Source: a bacterium (GTDB lineage: Bacteria > UBA10199 > JACPAL01 > GCA-016699445). From it: DNA of 52,316 nucleotides. Positions 22,030-30,912 of the stretch are shown here, one piece after another. Positions within the stretch are counted from its first letter, which is position 1, and each line of letters begins with the position of its first letter. Location of the stretch: assembly GCA_035454885.1 (NCBI GenBank), contig DATIGE010000017.1, positions 1 through 52,316 of the forward strand, written 5' to 3'. The notes beneath the pieces were generated by a model, which did no database searches, was not told the origin of the DNA, and was given only the letters and a program-made list of their open reading frames with translations. Made by a program: the position numbers and the translations under genes.

Positions 22030-24708
22030 TCATCGGGTCTTTCCCGCCGCCGTCTCGAGGCGCACGGCGGTCACCTTGTATTCGCAGGCCTTGACGAAGC
22101 GGTCCCGGTGGGGGCTGGTGACGAGGTTGACCTCCGCCTCGGGGGTGTGGAAGGTCGCAAACAGCTCGCCGGGTTTGACGGACGGCGTGATGCGCGCCGG
22201 CAGCTTGATCCGGCCGTGCCGGCTCACGACGGAGACCGTTTCCCCCTCTCGAATTCGAAGCCTCTCGGCGTCGGCCGGGGCGATCTCCAGCAGGTCCCGG
22301 GGGCGGAGGAGGGCGTTCGGGGTCCGCAGCGTCATCGTGCCCGCGTTGAACTGGTAAAGCGTCCGGCCCGTCGAGAGGAGGAACGGGAAATCGTCCGTCG
22401 TCGTTTCCTCGGTGGGCCGGTAGTCGATCCGGCGGAGGGCGGCGGTCGTCCCCGAGGCGAAGACGCCTTCGTGGAGGATGGCCGTGCCCGCGTCGTCCTC
22501 CGTGGGGCAGGGCCACTGGATGCCGTGGTCCTCGATCCGCCCGTAGCTGATCCCCGCCCCGGCGGGCCACACGCGGCGGATCTCGTTCCAGACCTCTTCG
22601 GAAGACCTCTGGGGCAGGATCTCCTCCGCGCCCAGGGCCTTGGCAGCCAAATACAAGACCTCGAGGTCGGTCTTGGAATCGCCGACGGGCTCGATCGCCT
22701 TGCGGACCTTCTGAATCCTCCTTTCGGCGTTCATGAACGTGCCGTCCTTCTCGTAGGAAGACACGACGGGCAGGAAGACGGTCCCGAACTCGCGGGCCGT
22801 CTCGTTCAGGAAGAGGTCCTGGATGACGACCAGGTCCATGGCGGCGAAGGATTTCCGGGTCTGGGTCAAATTCGCGTTGCTCAGGAGGACGTCGTAGCCG
22901 ATCACCCACAGGGCCTTGAAACGGCCGGCGTCGGCGGCATCCATCATGTCCAGGAGGTTCAGCCCGCGTGTCTCGGGGATCTTCGCGCCCCAAACGTTTT
23001 CGAAACGTTCGCGGTTGTCCTTGAGGGACACGGCGCCGGTCAGGATTCCGGGGTCGCAGCCCATGTGGGCCGCGCCCTGGACGTTGTTCTGGCCCCGCAA
23101 CGGATTGATCCCCGCGCCGGGCCGGCCCAGGTTTCCGGTCAGCAGGGCCAGGTTGATGAGGGCCATGACGCCCTCCGTGCCTTGCACGTGTTCGGTGAGC
23201 CCCAGGCCGTGGAAGCTCATCGAGGGCCGATCCGTCGCATAGTGGCGTGCGGCCTCGCGGATCTTGGACGCATCGACGCCGCAGATCCCCGCGGAGCGCT
23301 CGGGCGTCCATTCCGCGATGAAGTTCCGGAACTCCTCCAACTCCGTCACGCGGGCCTTGAGAAACCCGGTGTCCGCAAGCCCCTCCGCCAGGAGGACGTG
23401 CGCCATCGCGTGGAGCAGCGGGATGTTCGTCCCGGGCCGGGGCGCGAGGTGGATACGGGCGTAGCGGGCGAGCTCGGTCTCCCGCGGATCGATGACGATG
23501 AGGTTCGCCCCGGTCTTGAGGACGTGCTCCTTGATCCGGGCCCCCACGACGGGATGGTTCTCCGTCGCGTTCGTGCCGACCAGGAGGAGGGTCTTGGAGA
23601 GCTCGATGTCATCGAAGGAATTCGTGGAAGCCCCGGTCCCCAGCATCCACTTGAGGGCGGCGGCGGACGGGGTGTGGCAGACGCGGGCGCAACAATCGAC
23701 GTTGTTCGTGCCCAACACCGCGCGGGCGAATTTCTGCGCGACGTAGTTCTCCTCGTTGGTGGCGCGGGCGGATCCCAGGACGCCGATGGCGTCGGGCCCG
23801 TGCGCCTTCCGGATGCGTTGGAGGCGAGCGGCGGCAAAAGAGAGGGCCTCGTCCCAGGTCGCCGGCCTCCAATCCCCGTTGTCCCGGATCATCGGGGAGG
23901 TGATCCGGTCCTCGGCATGGACGAATTCGTGGGCATAGCGTCCTTTGACGCACAGGTGCCCCTTGTTGACGGGCGCGTCGAGGACCGGACGTGCGGTGAC
24001 GACCTCCGGACCGATGGTCCCCAGTTCCATCTCGCAGCCCACGCCGCAGTAAGGGCAGGTCGTTCGCGTCCACCGCTCCGGGACTCCCTTCTTGAGGATG
24101 CCTTGGTCCTCCAAGGCCCCTGTGGGGCAGGTGTCGACGCACGCCCCGCAGGCGACGCACGAGCTCTCGAGGAGGTTTGTGCCGGAGTCGGGGACGATCG
24201 TCGTGGCGTCCCCGCGCTCCCAGGCCTTCCAGACGAATTGTCCCTGGACCTCCTCGCAGATCCTCACGCACCGAAAGCAGGTGATGCATTGGGACATGTC
24301 GGCATGAAGGTAGGGGTGGGAGTCGTCGCCCCGCGGGGCGTGGGGAGGGCCCGAGGCCTGAACGCCGTACTGGGCCAAGAGACGGTGAAAGGGTTTTTGC
24401 GGAAAGGCCTCGAGGGGTCCCGCGGGATAATGCTCCGCGAGGAGCTTGAGGAGGGTCCGGCGATCCCGCTCCAGATCGGGGCTGTGGGTGGTCACCGTCA
24501 TGCCGTCGGCGGCGACCGTGTTGCAGGCCGTGACGGGACGGGCGGCGGAGGCGATCTCCACCACGCAGAGGCGGCAGGCCCCGCTGGGCTCGAGCCGCGG
24601 ATCGTCGCAGAGCGTGGGGATCGTGATGCCCAGCCGGGAGGCGGCGGCCAGCAGGGTGGTGCCCTCCGGGACCTCGCAGGACTGCCCGTTGATGGTCAGG
24701 CGAGGCAT
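22030..24708 (-). CDS. fdhA: Formate dehydrogenase catalytic (alpha) subunit, cysteine type, NAD-linked
   Basis: 892-residue molybdenum/tungsten bis-MGD enzyme oxidising formate, or reducing CO2. In order: [2Fe-2S] ferredoxin domain (C34, C45, C48, C62), NuoG-like region including C141-x2-C-x2-C-x3-C, a further 4Fe-4S motif C184-x2-C-x2-C-x3-C, then the catalytic domain with its own cluster C218-x2-C-x3-C and C253. The active site ARVCHTPS has Cys344 where many homologues have selenocysteine. The C-terminal MGD-binding domain is complete. ATG 24708 overlaps the beta-subunit gene by 13 bases. The frame upstream of it is shadow. Confidence 0.95.
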   Translation of the reverse strand: MPRLTINGQSCEVPEGTTLLAAASRLGITIPTLCDDPRLEPSGACRLCVVEIASAARPVTACNTVAADGMTVTTHSPDLERDRRTLLKLLAEHYPAGPLEAFPQKPFHRLLAQYGVQASGPPHAPRGDDSHPYLHADMSQCITCFRCVRICEEVQGQFVWKAWERGDATTIVPDSGTNLLESSCVACGACVDTCPTGALEDQGILKKGVPERWTRTTCPYCGVGCEMELGTIGPEVVTARPVLDAPVNKGHLCVKGRYAHEFVHAEDRITSPMIRDNGDWRPATWDEALSFAAARLQRIRKAHGPDAIGVLGSARATNEENYVAQKFARAVLGTNNVDCCARVCHTPSAAALKWMLGTGASTNSFDDIELSKTLLLVGTNATENHPVVGARIKEHVLKTGANLIVIDPRETELARYARIHLAPRPGTNIPLLHAMAHVLLAEGLADTGFLKARVTELEEFRNFIAEWTPERSAGICGVDASKIREAARHYATDRPSMSFHGLGLTEHVQGTEGVMALINLALLTGNLGRPGAGINPLRGQNNVQGAAHMGCDPGILTGAVSLKDNRERFENVWGAKIPETRGLNLLDMMDAADAGRFKALWVIGYDVLLSNANLTQTRKSFAAMDLVVIQDLFLNETAREFGTVFLPVVSSYEKDGTFMNAERRIQKVRKAIEPVGDSKTDLEVLYLAAKALGAEEILPQRSSEEVWNEIRRVWPAGAGISYGRIEDHGIQWPCPTEDDAGTAILHEGVFASGTTAALRRIDYRPTEETTTDDFPFLLSTGRTLYQFNAGTMTLRTPNALLRPRDLLEIAPADAERLRIREGETVSVVSRHGRIKLPARITPSVKPGELFATFHTPEAEVNLVTSPHRDRFVKACEYKVTAVRLETAAGKTR

Positions 24709-26114
24709 CGCGCGAGCTCCTTCGGGTAATGGCGCGAGAGGCTCTTGGCGAATTCCGCGAGCCCGCCGCCCAGGCCGCAGAGACTGGTCCTCCCCAGGGC
24801 GGAGACGATGTCCTCCCAATCCGCGCGGGTCAGTTCGCCGCGTTCCAGGGCCCTTTCGATCCGGCGGCTTCCGAGGCGGCAGGGCGTGCACTTGCCGCAG
24901 GACTCGTCCGCGGCGAAGGCGAAGACGTGCAGGATCAGATCCTTGAGGGAGGTCCGCTCGTCGAAGGCGACGACCCCGCCATGGCCCACCGCCGCCCCGG
25001 CGGCGGCCAACTCCTCGAACGCGAAGGGCGTCTCGAACAGCGAAGGCGGGAGGACGCCGGCCAGGGGGCCGCCGATCAAGAGGCCTTGGATCGCCCCCTC
25101 CGCGAGCCCGCCGCCCAGGTCCTCGACGATCCTCCGGACCGGGAGGCCGAATTCGACCTCGTAGAGACCCGGGCGCCGGAAGAGGGAGTTGAGGGAGACC
25201 GCCTTGGTCCCCCGGCTCTTTCCGATGCCCATCGCGTGATAGGCCGCTCCGCCGTTTTGGACGATCCACGGGATCGAGGCGAGGGTCTCCACGTTGTTGA
25301 CCAGGGTCGGCCGGTCCAAGAGGCCGCGTTCGGTCGGGTACGGAGGCCGCGCCAGGACCTCGGGCCGCTCGTCCTCGATGGAACGGATGAGGGCCGTCTC
25401 TTCGCCGCACACGTAGCTCCCGCGCCCGACGACGAGCTCGAGGTCGATCGGGTGGCCCGTCTCGCGGCGAGCCTCCTCCAACGCGCCCTCGAGGATCGAT
25501 CGCGCCGCCGGGTATTCCTGCCGGAGATAGATCAGCCCCTTCGTCGCGCCCACGGCGCAGGCGGCGATGGCCATGGCCTCGATCAACCGGAACGGGTCGT
25601 CCTCCATCAGGAAGCGGTCGATGTAGGCCCCGGGATCGCCCTCATCGGCGTTGGCGACGACGAACTTGTCGCCGTCGGCGGAGGCGGCCTGCGCGACCAT
25701 GCGCCACTTGCGTCCGGTGGAAAAGCCGGCGCCGCCGCGGCCGCGGAGCCCGGAGGCCTCGACCTCGGCGAGGATCGCCTCCGGTCCCAGGCCCAAGGCC
25801 CTCTCGAGGGCCCGGAACCCCCCGCGGCGTTTGTAATCGCGGACCGTCCGGCAGGGACCTTGAAGGAGACCCTCCAAGACGACGGTTGTCCGCGCGTCCG
25901 ATCGGATGAGCGGCCGAAGCCCCGGCTCCGGCGCCGCGGGCGCGGCGAAACACTGGCCCAGACAGTAGAGGGCGCGCCCCAGGCAGGCCTCGCGCCAGCG
26001 TTCCGGATTCACATGGCGGGCGACAAAGCAGGCGGCCCCGCGGCAGGGCCGTCCCTTCTCGTCGTTCTCCTCGAGTCCGTAGAAGGACGCGATGGGGTCG
26101 GGAATGGTTTTCAC
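24696..26114 (-). CDS. fdhB: Formate dehydrogenase beta subunit: NuoE-like cluster fused to NuoF (NADH/FMN)
   Basis: About 472 residues. A short N-terminal segment keeps the four cysteines of a NuoE-type [2Fe-2S] domain (C24-x4-C29, C51-x3-C55) but lacks the NuoE helical bundle. The rest is NuoF-like: NADH site GRGGAGFSTGRKW, FMN site NADEGDPGAYIDRFLMEDDPF, and 4Fe-4S ligands ESCGKCTPCRLG with distal CGLG. It passes electrons between FdhA and NAD. An upstream ATG at 26165 lies inside the promoter dyad, so GTG 26114, beginning KTIPDPIASFYG, is preferred and would be nearly leaderless. Confidence 0.92.
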   Translation of the reverse strand: MKTIPDPIASFYGLEENDEKGRPCRGAACFVARHVNPERWREACLGRALYCLGQCFAAPAAPEPGLRPLIRSDARTTVVLEGLLQGPCRTVRDYKRRGGFRALERALGLGPEAILAEVEASGLRGRGGAGFSTGRKWRMVAQAASADGDKFVVANADEGDPGAYIDRFLMEDDPFRLIEAMAIAACAVGATKGLIYLRQEYPAARSILEGALEEARRETGHPIDLELVVGRGSYVCGEETALIRSIEDERPEVLARPPYPTERGLLDRPTLVNNVETLASIPWIVQNGGAAYHAMGIGKSRGTKAVSLNSLFRRPGLYEVEFGLPVRRIVEDLGGGLAEGAIQGLLIGGPLAGVLPPSLFETPFAFEELAAAGAAVGHGGVVAFDERTSLKDLILHVFAFAADESCGKCTPCRLGSRRIERALERGELTRADWEDIVSALGRTSLCGLGGGLAEFAKSLSRHYPKELARCLA

Positions 26115-26116
26115 TT

Positions 26117-26165
26117 TTCGGAGAGAATACCCCCGGACCCCCCATGGCACCATGGAGAAAATCAT
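26117..26165 (-). promoter_or_regulatory. FNR/CRP-like dyad promoter of formate dehydrogenase (degenerate)
   Basis: ATGAT-TTTC-TCCAT at 26152-26165 (minus), a 22-base gap, then -10 TATTCT (26129-26124). The predicted start is near 26117, with the dyad centre at -41.5. The right half-site is imperfect (TCCAT for GTCAT), but the spacing matches the other members exactly. Its position argues against translation starting at ATG 26165. Confidence 0.5.
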
Positions 26166-26173
26166 GCGAGGTT

Positions 26174-26223
26174 ATGACGTCTGTCATGGTCGGTCAAAGA
26201 CCGTCCGGCGTATAAGAAAACAA
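26174..26223 (+). promoter_or_regulatory. FNR/CRP-like dyad promoter of the small-protein/Hsp20 operon
   Basis: Perfect dyad ATGAC-GTCT-GTCAT at 26174-26187, a 23-base gap, -10 TATAAG at 26211-26216, predicted start 26222-26223. It lies 8 bases from the divergent formate dehydrogenase dyad, so two regulator dimers may sit side by side in this 120-base intergenic region. Confidence 0.7.
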
Positions 26224-26233
26224 AAGGAGATTT

Positions 26234-26416
26234 ATGGCGAAGTCGTCGAGGCAGAAGGCCGCGTCGCACAAACGCGGGGACAAGAGAAACGAGATGGCGA
26301 TGAAGCACCGAAAGACGGTTGGGAATTTTAAACAATCGAAGGACGTCCGAGAGGACCGGGGACGGAGGCAGACGAAGCTCGGTGGCCCCAAGCAGGGCTC
26401 CTTCGGGCGCCGGTAA
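26234..26416 (+). CDS. Small lysine/arginine-rich protein
   Basis: 60 residues with very high Lys, Arg, Ser and Gln content (AKSSRQKAASHKRGDKRNE... GGPKQGSFGRR), likely disordered and nucleic-acid-binding. No family is recognised. An excellent AAGGAGA site at 26224-26230 precedes ATG 26234, and the gene is first behind a dyad-type promoter in an operon with another small protein and Hsp20. That setting, rather than the sequence, suggests a stress role. Confidence 0.75.
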   Translation: MAKSSRQKAASHKRGDKRNEMAMKHRKTVGNFKQSKDVREDRGRRQTKLGGPKQGSFGRR

Positions 26417-26430
26417 ACAAGGAGTGGCCT

Positions 26431-26685
26431 ATGAGACGAAAAACAAAATCGCCCCGGGCGGCCCGCCGCGTGGCCCTGAATGACCGCATGGAGGCCCTCT
26501 TGAAGGAGTTCCTCACCAAGGTGACCGAGGCCTCCTACCAGGTCGCCCTGAAGACCGGCTTTCGAGGTTCCTTCATGACGTTCTTGTCGGACCTCCAGGA
26601 CGCCCTGGATCAGGTGGTTCACAAGGACCGGGAGCTCGCGCGCCGCCTGGGCCACATCCCGACCGCGCAAAGGGCGGTTCATTAG
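26431..26685 (+). CDS. Small hypothetical protein
   Basis: 84 residues: a basic N terminus (RRKTKSPRAARRVALNDR), then a predicted helical body (MEALLKEFLTKVTEASYQVALKTGF... FLSDLQDALDQVVHKDRELARRLG). ACAAGGAGTGGCCT precedes the ATG. It lies between the 60-residue basic protein and Hsp20 in one transcription unit. No family is recognised. It could be a co-chaperone or a stress-ribosome or nucleoid factor, but that is only a guess from position. Confidence 0.72.
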   Translation: MRRKTKSPRAARRVALNDRMEALLKEFLTKVTEASYQVALKTGFRGSFMTFLSDLQDALDQVVHKDRELARRLGHIPTAQRAVH

Positions 26686-26731
26686 GGAGGATGGGTCCGT
26701 CCGTAACCTGCAAGAATAACGGGGAGGTTCT

Positions 26732-27217
26732 ATGGCGAACGAAAAAAATCCGGCGGTGCCAGCGGAGAGAAGGCCCGCCACGCGCGGTCTGTGGCCCGTG
26801 CACGAGGCGATCGACCGCATGTTCAACGACTGGTTCGGCGACGTGGGGCTGGAGCCCCTTCTGCCCCGCGCGGCGGCGGCGCTGCAGATCCCGAGCACCG
26901 ACGTGGCCGAGACGGAGAAGGAGGTCCTCATCACGGCGGAACTCCCGGGCATGGACGAGAAGGACATCGAGGTCAGCCTGAACCACGACCGCCTCGTCAT
27001 CAAGGGGGAGAAGAAGGAGGAGCAGGAGGAGAAGCGGAAGGACTACTACCGCAAGGAGCGGCGCTTCGGCTCCGTGTACCGCGAAATCCCTCTTCCCTGC
27101 GAGGTGGTGACGGACAAGGTGAATGCGACGTTCGCGAAGGGCGTTCTGAAGATCTCGCTCCCGAAGACGCCCCAGGCGCAGAAGGCGACGGTCAAGATTC
27201 CGATCAAGGGCGCCTGA
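26732..27217 (+). CDS. Hsp20-family small heat shock protein
   Basis: 161 residues with the alpha-crystallin domain (about 50-145). It starts at IPSTDVAETEKEVLITAELPGMDEKDIEVSL and ends with ATFAKGVLKISLPKT. The N-terminal arm has the family pattern HEAIDRMFNDWFGD. An I-x-I motif (VKIPI) is present in the tail, as used for oligomer assembly. It is an ATP-independent holdase for unfolding proteins in the cytoplasm. GGGGAGG precedes the ATG. It is third gene of the dyad-controlled operon; no CIRCE or ROSE-like element is seen. Confidence 0.95.
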   Translation: MANEKNPAVPAERRPATRGLWPVHEAIDRMFNDWFGDVGLEPLLPRAAAALQIPSTDVAETEKEVLITAELPGMDEKDIEVSLNHDRLVIKGEKKEEQEEKRKDYYRKERRFGSVYREIPLPCEVVTDKVNATFAKGVLKISLPKTPQAQKATVKIPIKGA

Positions 27218-27261
27218 AGGAACCGTCTGGAGATCTTGGGCGAGCTGGAACGGCGTCTGTC

Positions 27262-28287
27262 CTAGCGGCCGCACCACTCCCGGATCTGGCGGTACACCTT
27301 CATGTTTTTCATCAAGTTGTAGTGAGAAATGCCGGGGAAGATCCTGCTGTGGTCCGCCCGGAAGGGGATCTTGCTCGATGGAAGCAGGCCCTTGCCCGTT
27401 CCGCTCCCCGGATGGACCATCCCGTCCCCGAACAGGCGCCCGACCGTCGAATCCAGGGACTTCGCGATGGTCCCGCAGAGGAGGTAATGATCGGCCGTCT
27501 CCAGGAGCGGAGTCTTGTTCTGGTGGACATAGAAGAGATCATCGGCGTGCGGGCGCTGCCAATCCCTGTGGGTCAGGAAGCCGTGACGCAGATCCTTGAT
27601 GCCCGCGCTGCGAAGGTCGATGAACGCGGCGATGGCCTTCGTGGGCAGGGTGGGGATGAGCCGAAGGACGGTCGTCGTCAACTTCCCGAATTTCTCGAAA
27701 TGGGTCCCCCAGTGGGGGGATCCCACGTAAAATATCTTTTTGACCCGCCGCACCCATTCCTTGTTTTCCTTTTGCCCGTAGAAGCACGCGCTTCGGAAGA
27801 CGAGCCCCCCCATGCTGTGACCGAGCAGGACGATCTCCTTCACCTTGACGGGATTGTTGCGGACCAGCCTTTCCAACAGGCCGGAGAGCCGCTTGCCGTT
27901 CGTCGATATGTGCAGGCCCGTATTGTAGCGAAGGTAGATGGGGAAAAACCCAAGATCCGCCTGGAGAAGGGAACCGAAATCCTTGGAGGGATCGCCGCGA
28001 AACCCCCAATCCTTCTCGGAATTGCAGCTCCCGTGGGCCAACACGCAGACCGTTCCGCCGTCCGGAAGCCCAAGACCTTCGAGGGAACCCTTCGTCAGGG
28101 AGAGGCGTTTCCCGCCGGTGTAGAATGCCATCGGAATCGCGAGGCGGCTCTTTCGTTCTTCCAGCATGTCTCCGATGATCCCGTTCGCGATGCAGAGATA
28201 TCCCAGCCGGTCTCCGCTCAGAGACACGATGCCGTCGTGAACGGCGAACAGGCCGTCTTCGAGCCGATGAAGCATGGTTTGAAGCAT
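27262..28287 (-). CDS. Alpha/beta-hydrolase, lipase/PGAP1-like
   Basis: 341-residue serine hydrolase. The nucleophile elbow is LLGHSMGGLVFRSA (G-H-S-M-G). The oxyanion region is CVLAHGSCNSEKDWGF, followed by YLRYNTGLHISTNGKRLSGLLERL, a layout common to esterases of the PGAP1/lipase-2 group. Histidine SHYNLMKN near the C terminus is a candidate catalytic His. No signal peptide is seen. It starts where the upstream exported-protein gene ends (TAATG-type overlap), so the two are coupled. The substrate is unknown. Confidence 0.82.
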   Translation of the reverse strand: MLQTMLHRLEDGLFAVHDGIVSLSGDRLGYLCIANGIIGDMLEERKSRLAIPMAFYTGGKRLSLTKGSLEGLGLPDGGTVCVLAHGSCNSEKDWGFRGDPSKDFGSLLQADLGFFPIYLRYNTGLHISTNGKRLSGLLERLVRNNPVKVKEIVLLGHSMGGLVFRSACFYGQKENKEWVRRVKKIFYVGSPHWGTHFEKFGKLTTTVLRLIPTLPTKAIAAFIDLRSAGIKDLRHGFLTHRDWQRPHADDLFYVHQNKTPLLETADHYLLCGTIAKSLDSTVGRLFGDGMVHPGSGTGKGLLPSSKIPFRADHSRIFPGISHYNLMKNMKVYRQIREWCGR

Positions 28288-28844
28288 TAGTCTCCTTTGG
28301 AGCCCTCAATCAAGAACGATCTGAGAAAGCGCGACACCCGTTCGGGATCGATGGGGCGTCCTCCGGACAGCATGGCGTGCAGGACGTAGATGCGCCCGCC
28401 CCGGAGGTAGAACCGCGCAAAGCCCATGACGCCGGGATTTTCGTCGACATGGCCCACGTAGCTGAGCTCGGCCCGGTCGTCCCCCTTTTTGCGAAGGAGA
28501 CGGAACGTGAGTTCGTCGCCCCGGACGTCCTTGAGGAGGGCTTCCTTGGCCTCCTTGAGGATCGTCGCCGGGCCGGCCAGGGCCAGCGCGAGGCCCGGGA
28601 GGTCCGAATATTCGACGGTGAATTCCTCGAAGGGGAGAGCGACCGTGAAGAGATGGTTCGTCACGCTGCCGACAAAAGTCTTGTCGACGGATTCGGAGAA
28701 CGCCGGTTCGCCAGGCGTCTCCACCTGAAAACCGCCCGCCTCCGAATGAAAGAGGCGCCAGCCGTCCGCCGCGCCGGCGGCCTTCCCGACGGCGGCCGCG
28801 GCCAGGCACCCCACGAGCATCGCGAACCGGATCGTCTTCCCCAC
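28287..28844 (-). CDS. Exported protein of unknown function
   Basis: 185 residues with a signal peptide (IRFAMLVGCLAAAAVGKAAGAA) and a compact domain containing FHSEAGGFQVETPGEPAFSES. It ends in FARFYLRGGRIYVLHAMLSGGRPIDPERVSRFLRSF, a pattern found in periplasmic PsbP/DUF1795-like proteins. Family assignment is tentative. The GTG start has a -10-like TATGAT ending 6 bases upstream, so the message could be leaderless. It overlaps the lipase gene by one base. Confidence 0.72.
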   Translation of the reverse strand: MGKTIRFAMLVGCLAAAAVGKAAGAADGWRLFHSEAGGFQVETPGEPAFSESVDKTFVGSVTNHLFTVALPFEEFTVEYSDLPGLALALAGPATILKEAKEALLKDVRGDELTFRLLRKKGDDRAELSYVGHVDENPGVMGFARFYLRGGRIYVLHAMLSGGRPIDPERVSRFLRSFLIEGSKGD

Positions 28845-28885
28845 GACGGAATCATAACATGGATGGGGCGCCTGAGCCGAATGTG

Positions 28886-28915
28886 TTGACCCCCGCGAGG
28901 CTTATCCCGCATACT
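28886..28915 (+). promoter_or_regulatory. Predicted sigma-70 promoter for the glycine-rich protein gene
   Basis: TTGACC (28886-28891), an 18-base spacer and CATACT (28910-28915), 41 bases upstream of ATG 28957, which has AAAGGACAG as ribosome site. There is no dyad, so this is an ordinary constitutive-looking promoter. Confidence 0.45.
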
Positions 28916-28956
28916 GGCCACGACCCTTCAACGCAGCCACACAAAGGACAGATCCC

Positions 28957-29436
28957 ATGAAAGCCGTCACGGAATTTCCGAGTCATCTCTTAGCGCGGGG
29001 CCTCGAAGCCAAGGCCGCGCTCACCGCCGAGGGCAAGAACCCCGAGGAGATCCAGGCGGGCCTGGGAGAAACATTCAAGCTGGAAGGCGACCGGCTCAAG
29101 CACTTCGTCAACTCCCTGGACATCGCGGCCAAGAACGCGGGCCTGGCCCGGATGATGGTGATGAGCCTGGCCGAGGGCGAAAAGGCCCCGCCGAAGGCCG
29201 TTCAGATCGAAGAGCATTATTACGTGCCGGAATTCCGGGTGCTGGCCCAACCCCAGCAACCCGGCCGCGAGGGCCGGGGCGGCCACGGCAAGGGCCGTCA
29301 CGGACGTGGCGGAAGTGGCGGCGGGGGAGGACGCGGTGGTGGCGGCGGCGGTGGCGGCCGGGGAATGTCCTGGGGAAACCCGCCTCCCCCAAAAGGCGGT
29401 AAAAAGGGCGGCGGCAAGGCTCCGGGCGGCGCTTAG
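28957..29436 (+). CDS. Hypothetical protein with glycine-rich C terminus
   Basis: 159 residues. The first 85 look folded (EFPSHLLARGLEAKAALTAEGKNPEEIQAGLGETFKLEGDRLKHFVNSLDIAAKNAG). The rest is low complexity, with repeats of GRGGHGKGRHGRGG and long glycine runs ending in KKGGGKAPGGA. The basic RG/KG tail suggests RNA or nucleic-acid contact. No family is recognised. Codon use agrees with neighbours and the gene has its own promoter. Confidence 0.7.
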   Translation: MKAVTEFPSHLLARGLEAKAALTAEGKNPEEIQAGLGETFKLEGDRLKHFVNSLDIAAKNAGLARMMVMSLAEGEKAPPKAVQIEEHYYVPEFRVLAQPQQPGREGRGGHGKGRHGRGGSGGGGGRGGGGGGGGRGMSWGNPPPPKGGKKGGGKAPGGA

Positions 29437-29504
29437 GGGGGCCTTCGTTCGGGTCAAAGCTGGGAATCGACGGGTTGATCCGATCCGTCGGCGAAGCGGC
29501 GCTT

Positions 29505-30191
29505 TCAGTTCGAGTCGTTGGCATGATTTTCACCTCCCGCGCCGGCTTCCGGATAATGGCCATGAACCCGGCCTTGGGCCGCCTCGTGCATCCGCTCCAC
29601 GTAGTGAATGAACTCCACGTAGTCCTTCACGTACTCGCGACCCGCCTTCACGTGATCGGCATTAAAATTCTTTTTTGCCAGAACCCGCATAAAATGCGCC
29701 TCGATCCCTTCCCGGATCTCGTCCGTCAGGAGGTTTATCAAGTCCCTATCGGAGCCGTTCTCGATCGCCTTGTCCGCCGCCGGTATGGCGGGGCCAAGAT
29801 CGCGACCCGCGGGCTTGAGACCGGTGAAGGCCTCTCCTTCCCCGGATCGATGGATGCGGACCACGGTCTCGAAGAAATACGTGTCCGCGAGATCCCGCGC
29901 TTCCGGGCTGACTGTCCGGACGGCGAGCGTTTTCCGAAAGGCGTCCTTGATCTCAGTCTCGTCGTTTTTCCGGACCCAAGGGAGAACGAAGTTCACGTTT
30001 CCGCTCTCCAGGGCCTTTCGAGCCGCCTGGACGACCGGGCCGTCCAAGCCATCGCAGTGCGCCAAAGTTTGCTTGTTGGGGAAAAAGAGGATCGCGAGCA
30101 GAACAAGCGAAATCAGCGAAAGTCTGGCCATCCGCAATGCCATGACGAAATAATCGCGGCTTTCGACGGGAAGAACCATGATCTTGCTCAT
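29505..30191 (-). CDS. DUF6448 family protein
   Basis: 228 residues. A hydrophobic segment at about 20-38 (LSLISLVLLAILFFPNKQTLA) is probably a signal peptide or anchor. The conserved DUF6448 domain follows: HCDGLDGPVVQAARKALESGNVNFVL, ARDLADTYFFETVVRIHRSGEGE, TGLKPAGRDLGPAIPAADKAIENG and FIHYVERMHEAAQGRVHGHYPE. The His and Glu pattern is striking (HCDG, RIHR, HGHY), suggesting a metal site, which is my inference. The function of the family is not known to me. Confidence 0.85.
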   Translation of the reverse strand: MSKIMVLPVESRDYFVMALRMARLSLISLVLLAILFFPNKQTLAHCDGLDGPVVQAARKALESGNVNFVLPWVRKNDETEIKDAFRKTLAVRTVSPEARDLADTYFFETVVRIHRSGEGEAFTGLKPAGRDLGPAIPAADKAIENGSDRDLINLLTDEIREGIEAHFMRVLAKKNFNADHVKAGREYVKDYVEFIHYVERMHEAAQGRVHGHYPEAGAGGENHANDSN

Positions 30192-30311
30192 GCCAATGCC
30201 TGAGAATCGTTAAGGGTTACGGCTGGTCCGGAATTCTCTGACACGCCCGGCCCCGGGGAGCATCCAACTTAACAGGGGCAAAGTTCATCCCCACAAAAGG
30301 AGGTTCTCTTC

Positions 30312-30866
30312 ATGGAACAGGCAAATGTCATAAAGTATGCCCATCCGATCGGCGGCGTGGCCCAACCGGGGATTTCATTCCGGAAGGATCTTGCGGCGGC
30401 CGTTATCACCGGACAGCTTTCGGGTCTGATCATGGCCGTGGTCATGATGGCCGTCTTCACGATCTTCCTCGGCAAGGGGCCCCTTTATCCGGTTCAAGTC
30501 ATCGGGTCGTTTGTCTTCGGGGAGCCGGCCCTCCAGGGCTTCCACCTCCCGGCCTTTCTGGCCGGGCTCGGTCTTCATCAGTTCGGACCGCCGCTTTTTT
30601 GGAGCATCCTCTTTGGGAGCGCCGTCCATTCGCTCAACGTTCGCGGCGGGACCGGGCTGTTGATTCTGGGAGCGGCCATCGGCCTCTTGAGTCAAATCGT
30701 CGACGTGAATCTCATCATGCCGGCGGCGATGAAGGCCCTCCACGGCCATGACATCTGGGCCGAGCAGGTGCCGACTTTTTGGAGTTGGGCCGCGCACTTG
30801 GTGTTCGGGTTCGGGCTCTCCCTCTTTCCCCGCGTCGCCAATCGCTTATCGCGGCGCACGGCGTGA
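30312..30866 (+). CDS. Four-helix integral membrane protein of unknown function
   Basis: 184 residues with hydrophobic stretches at about 32-54 (AVITGQLSGLIMAVVMMAVFTIFL), 80-95, 110-140 (GTGLLILGAAIGLLSQIVDVNLIM) and 155-170. ACAAAAGGAGG precedes the ATG. No motif is recognised. It precedes an ECF sigma factor by 46 bases on the same strand, so it may be part of that signalling unit or merely adjacent. Confidence 0.75.
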   Translation: MEQANVIKYAHPIGGVAQPGISFRKDLAAAVITGQLSGLIMAVVMMAVFTIFLGKGPLYPVQVIGSFVFGEPALQGFHLPAFLAGLGLHQFGPPLFWSILFGSAVHSLNVRGGTGLLILGAAIGLLSQIVDVNLIMPAAMKALHGHDIWAEQVPTFWSWAAHLVFGFGLSLFPRVANRLSRRTA

Positions 30867-30912
30867 AGGGGTAGAATCCGATGGCGGTGTGCGGGAAGGG
30901 GACAGGTCCCTC

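Noticed and set aside
23675-23710. Selenocysteine at the formate dehydrogenase active site
   Set aside because: The codon in ARVCHTPS is an ordinary Cys codon, so no recoded TGA is present.
26163-26165. ATG 26165 as start of fdhB
   Set aside because: It lies inside the predicted promoter dyad and has no ribosome site. GTG 26114 fits better.
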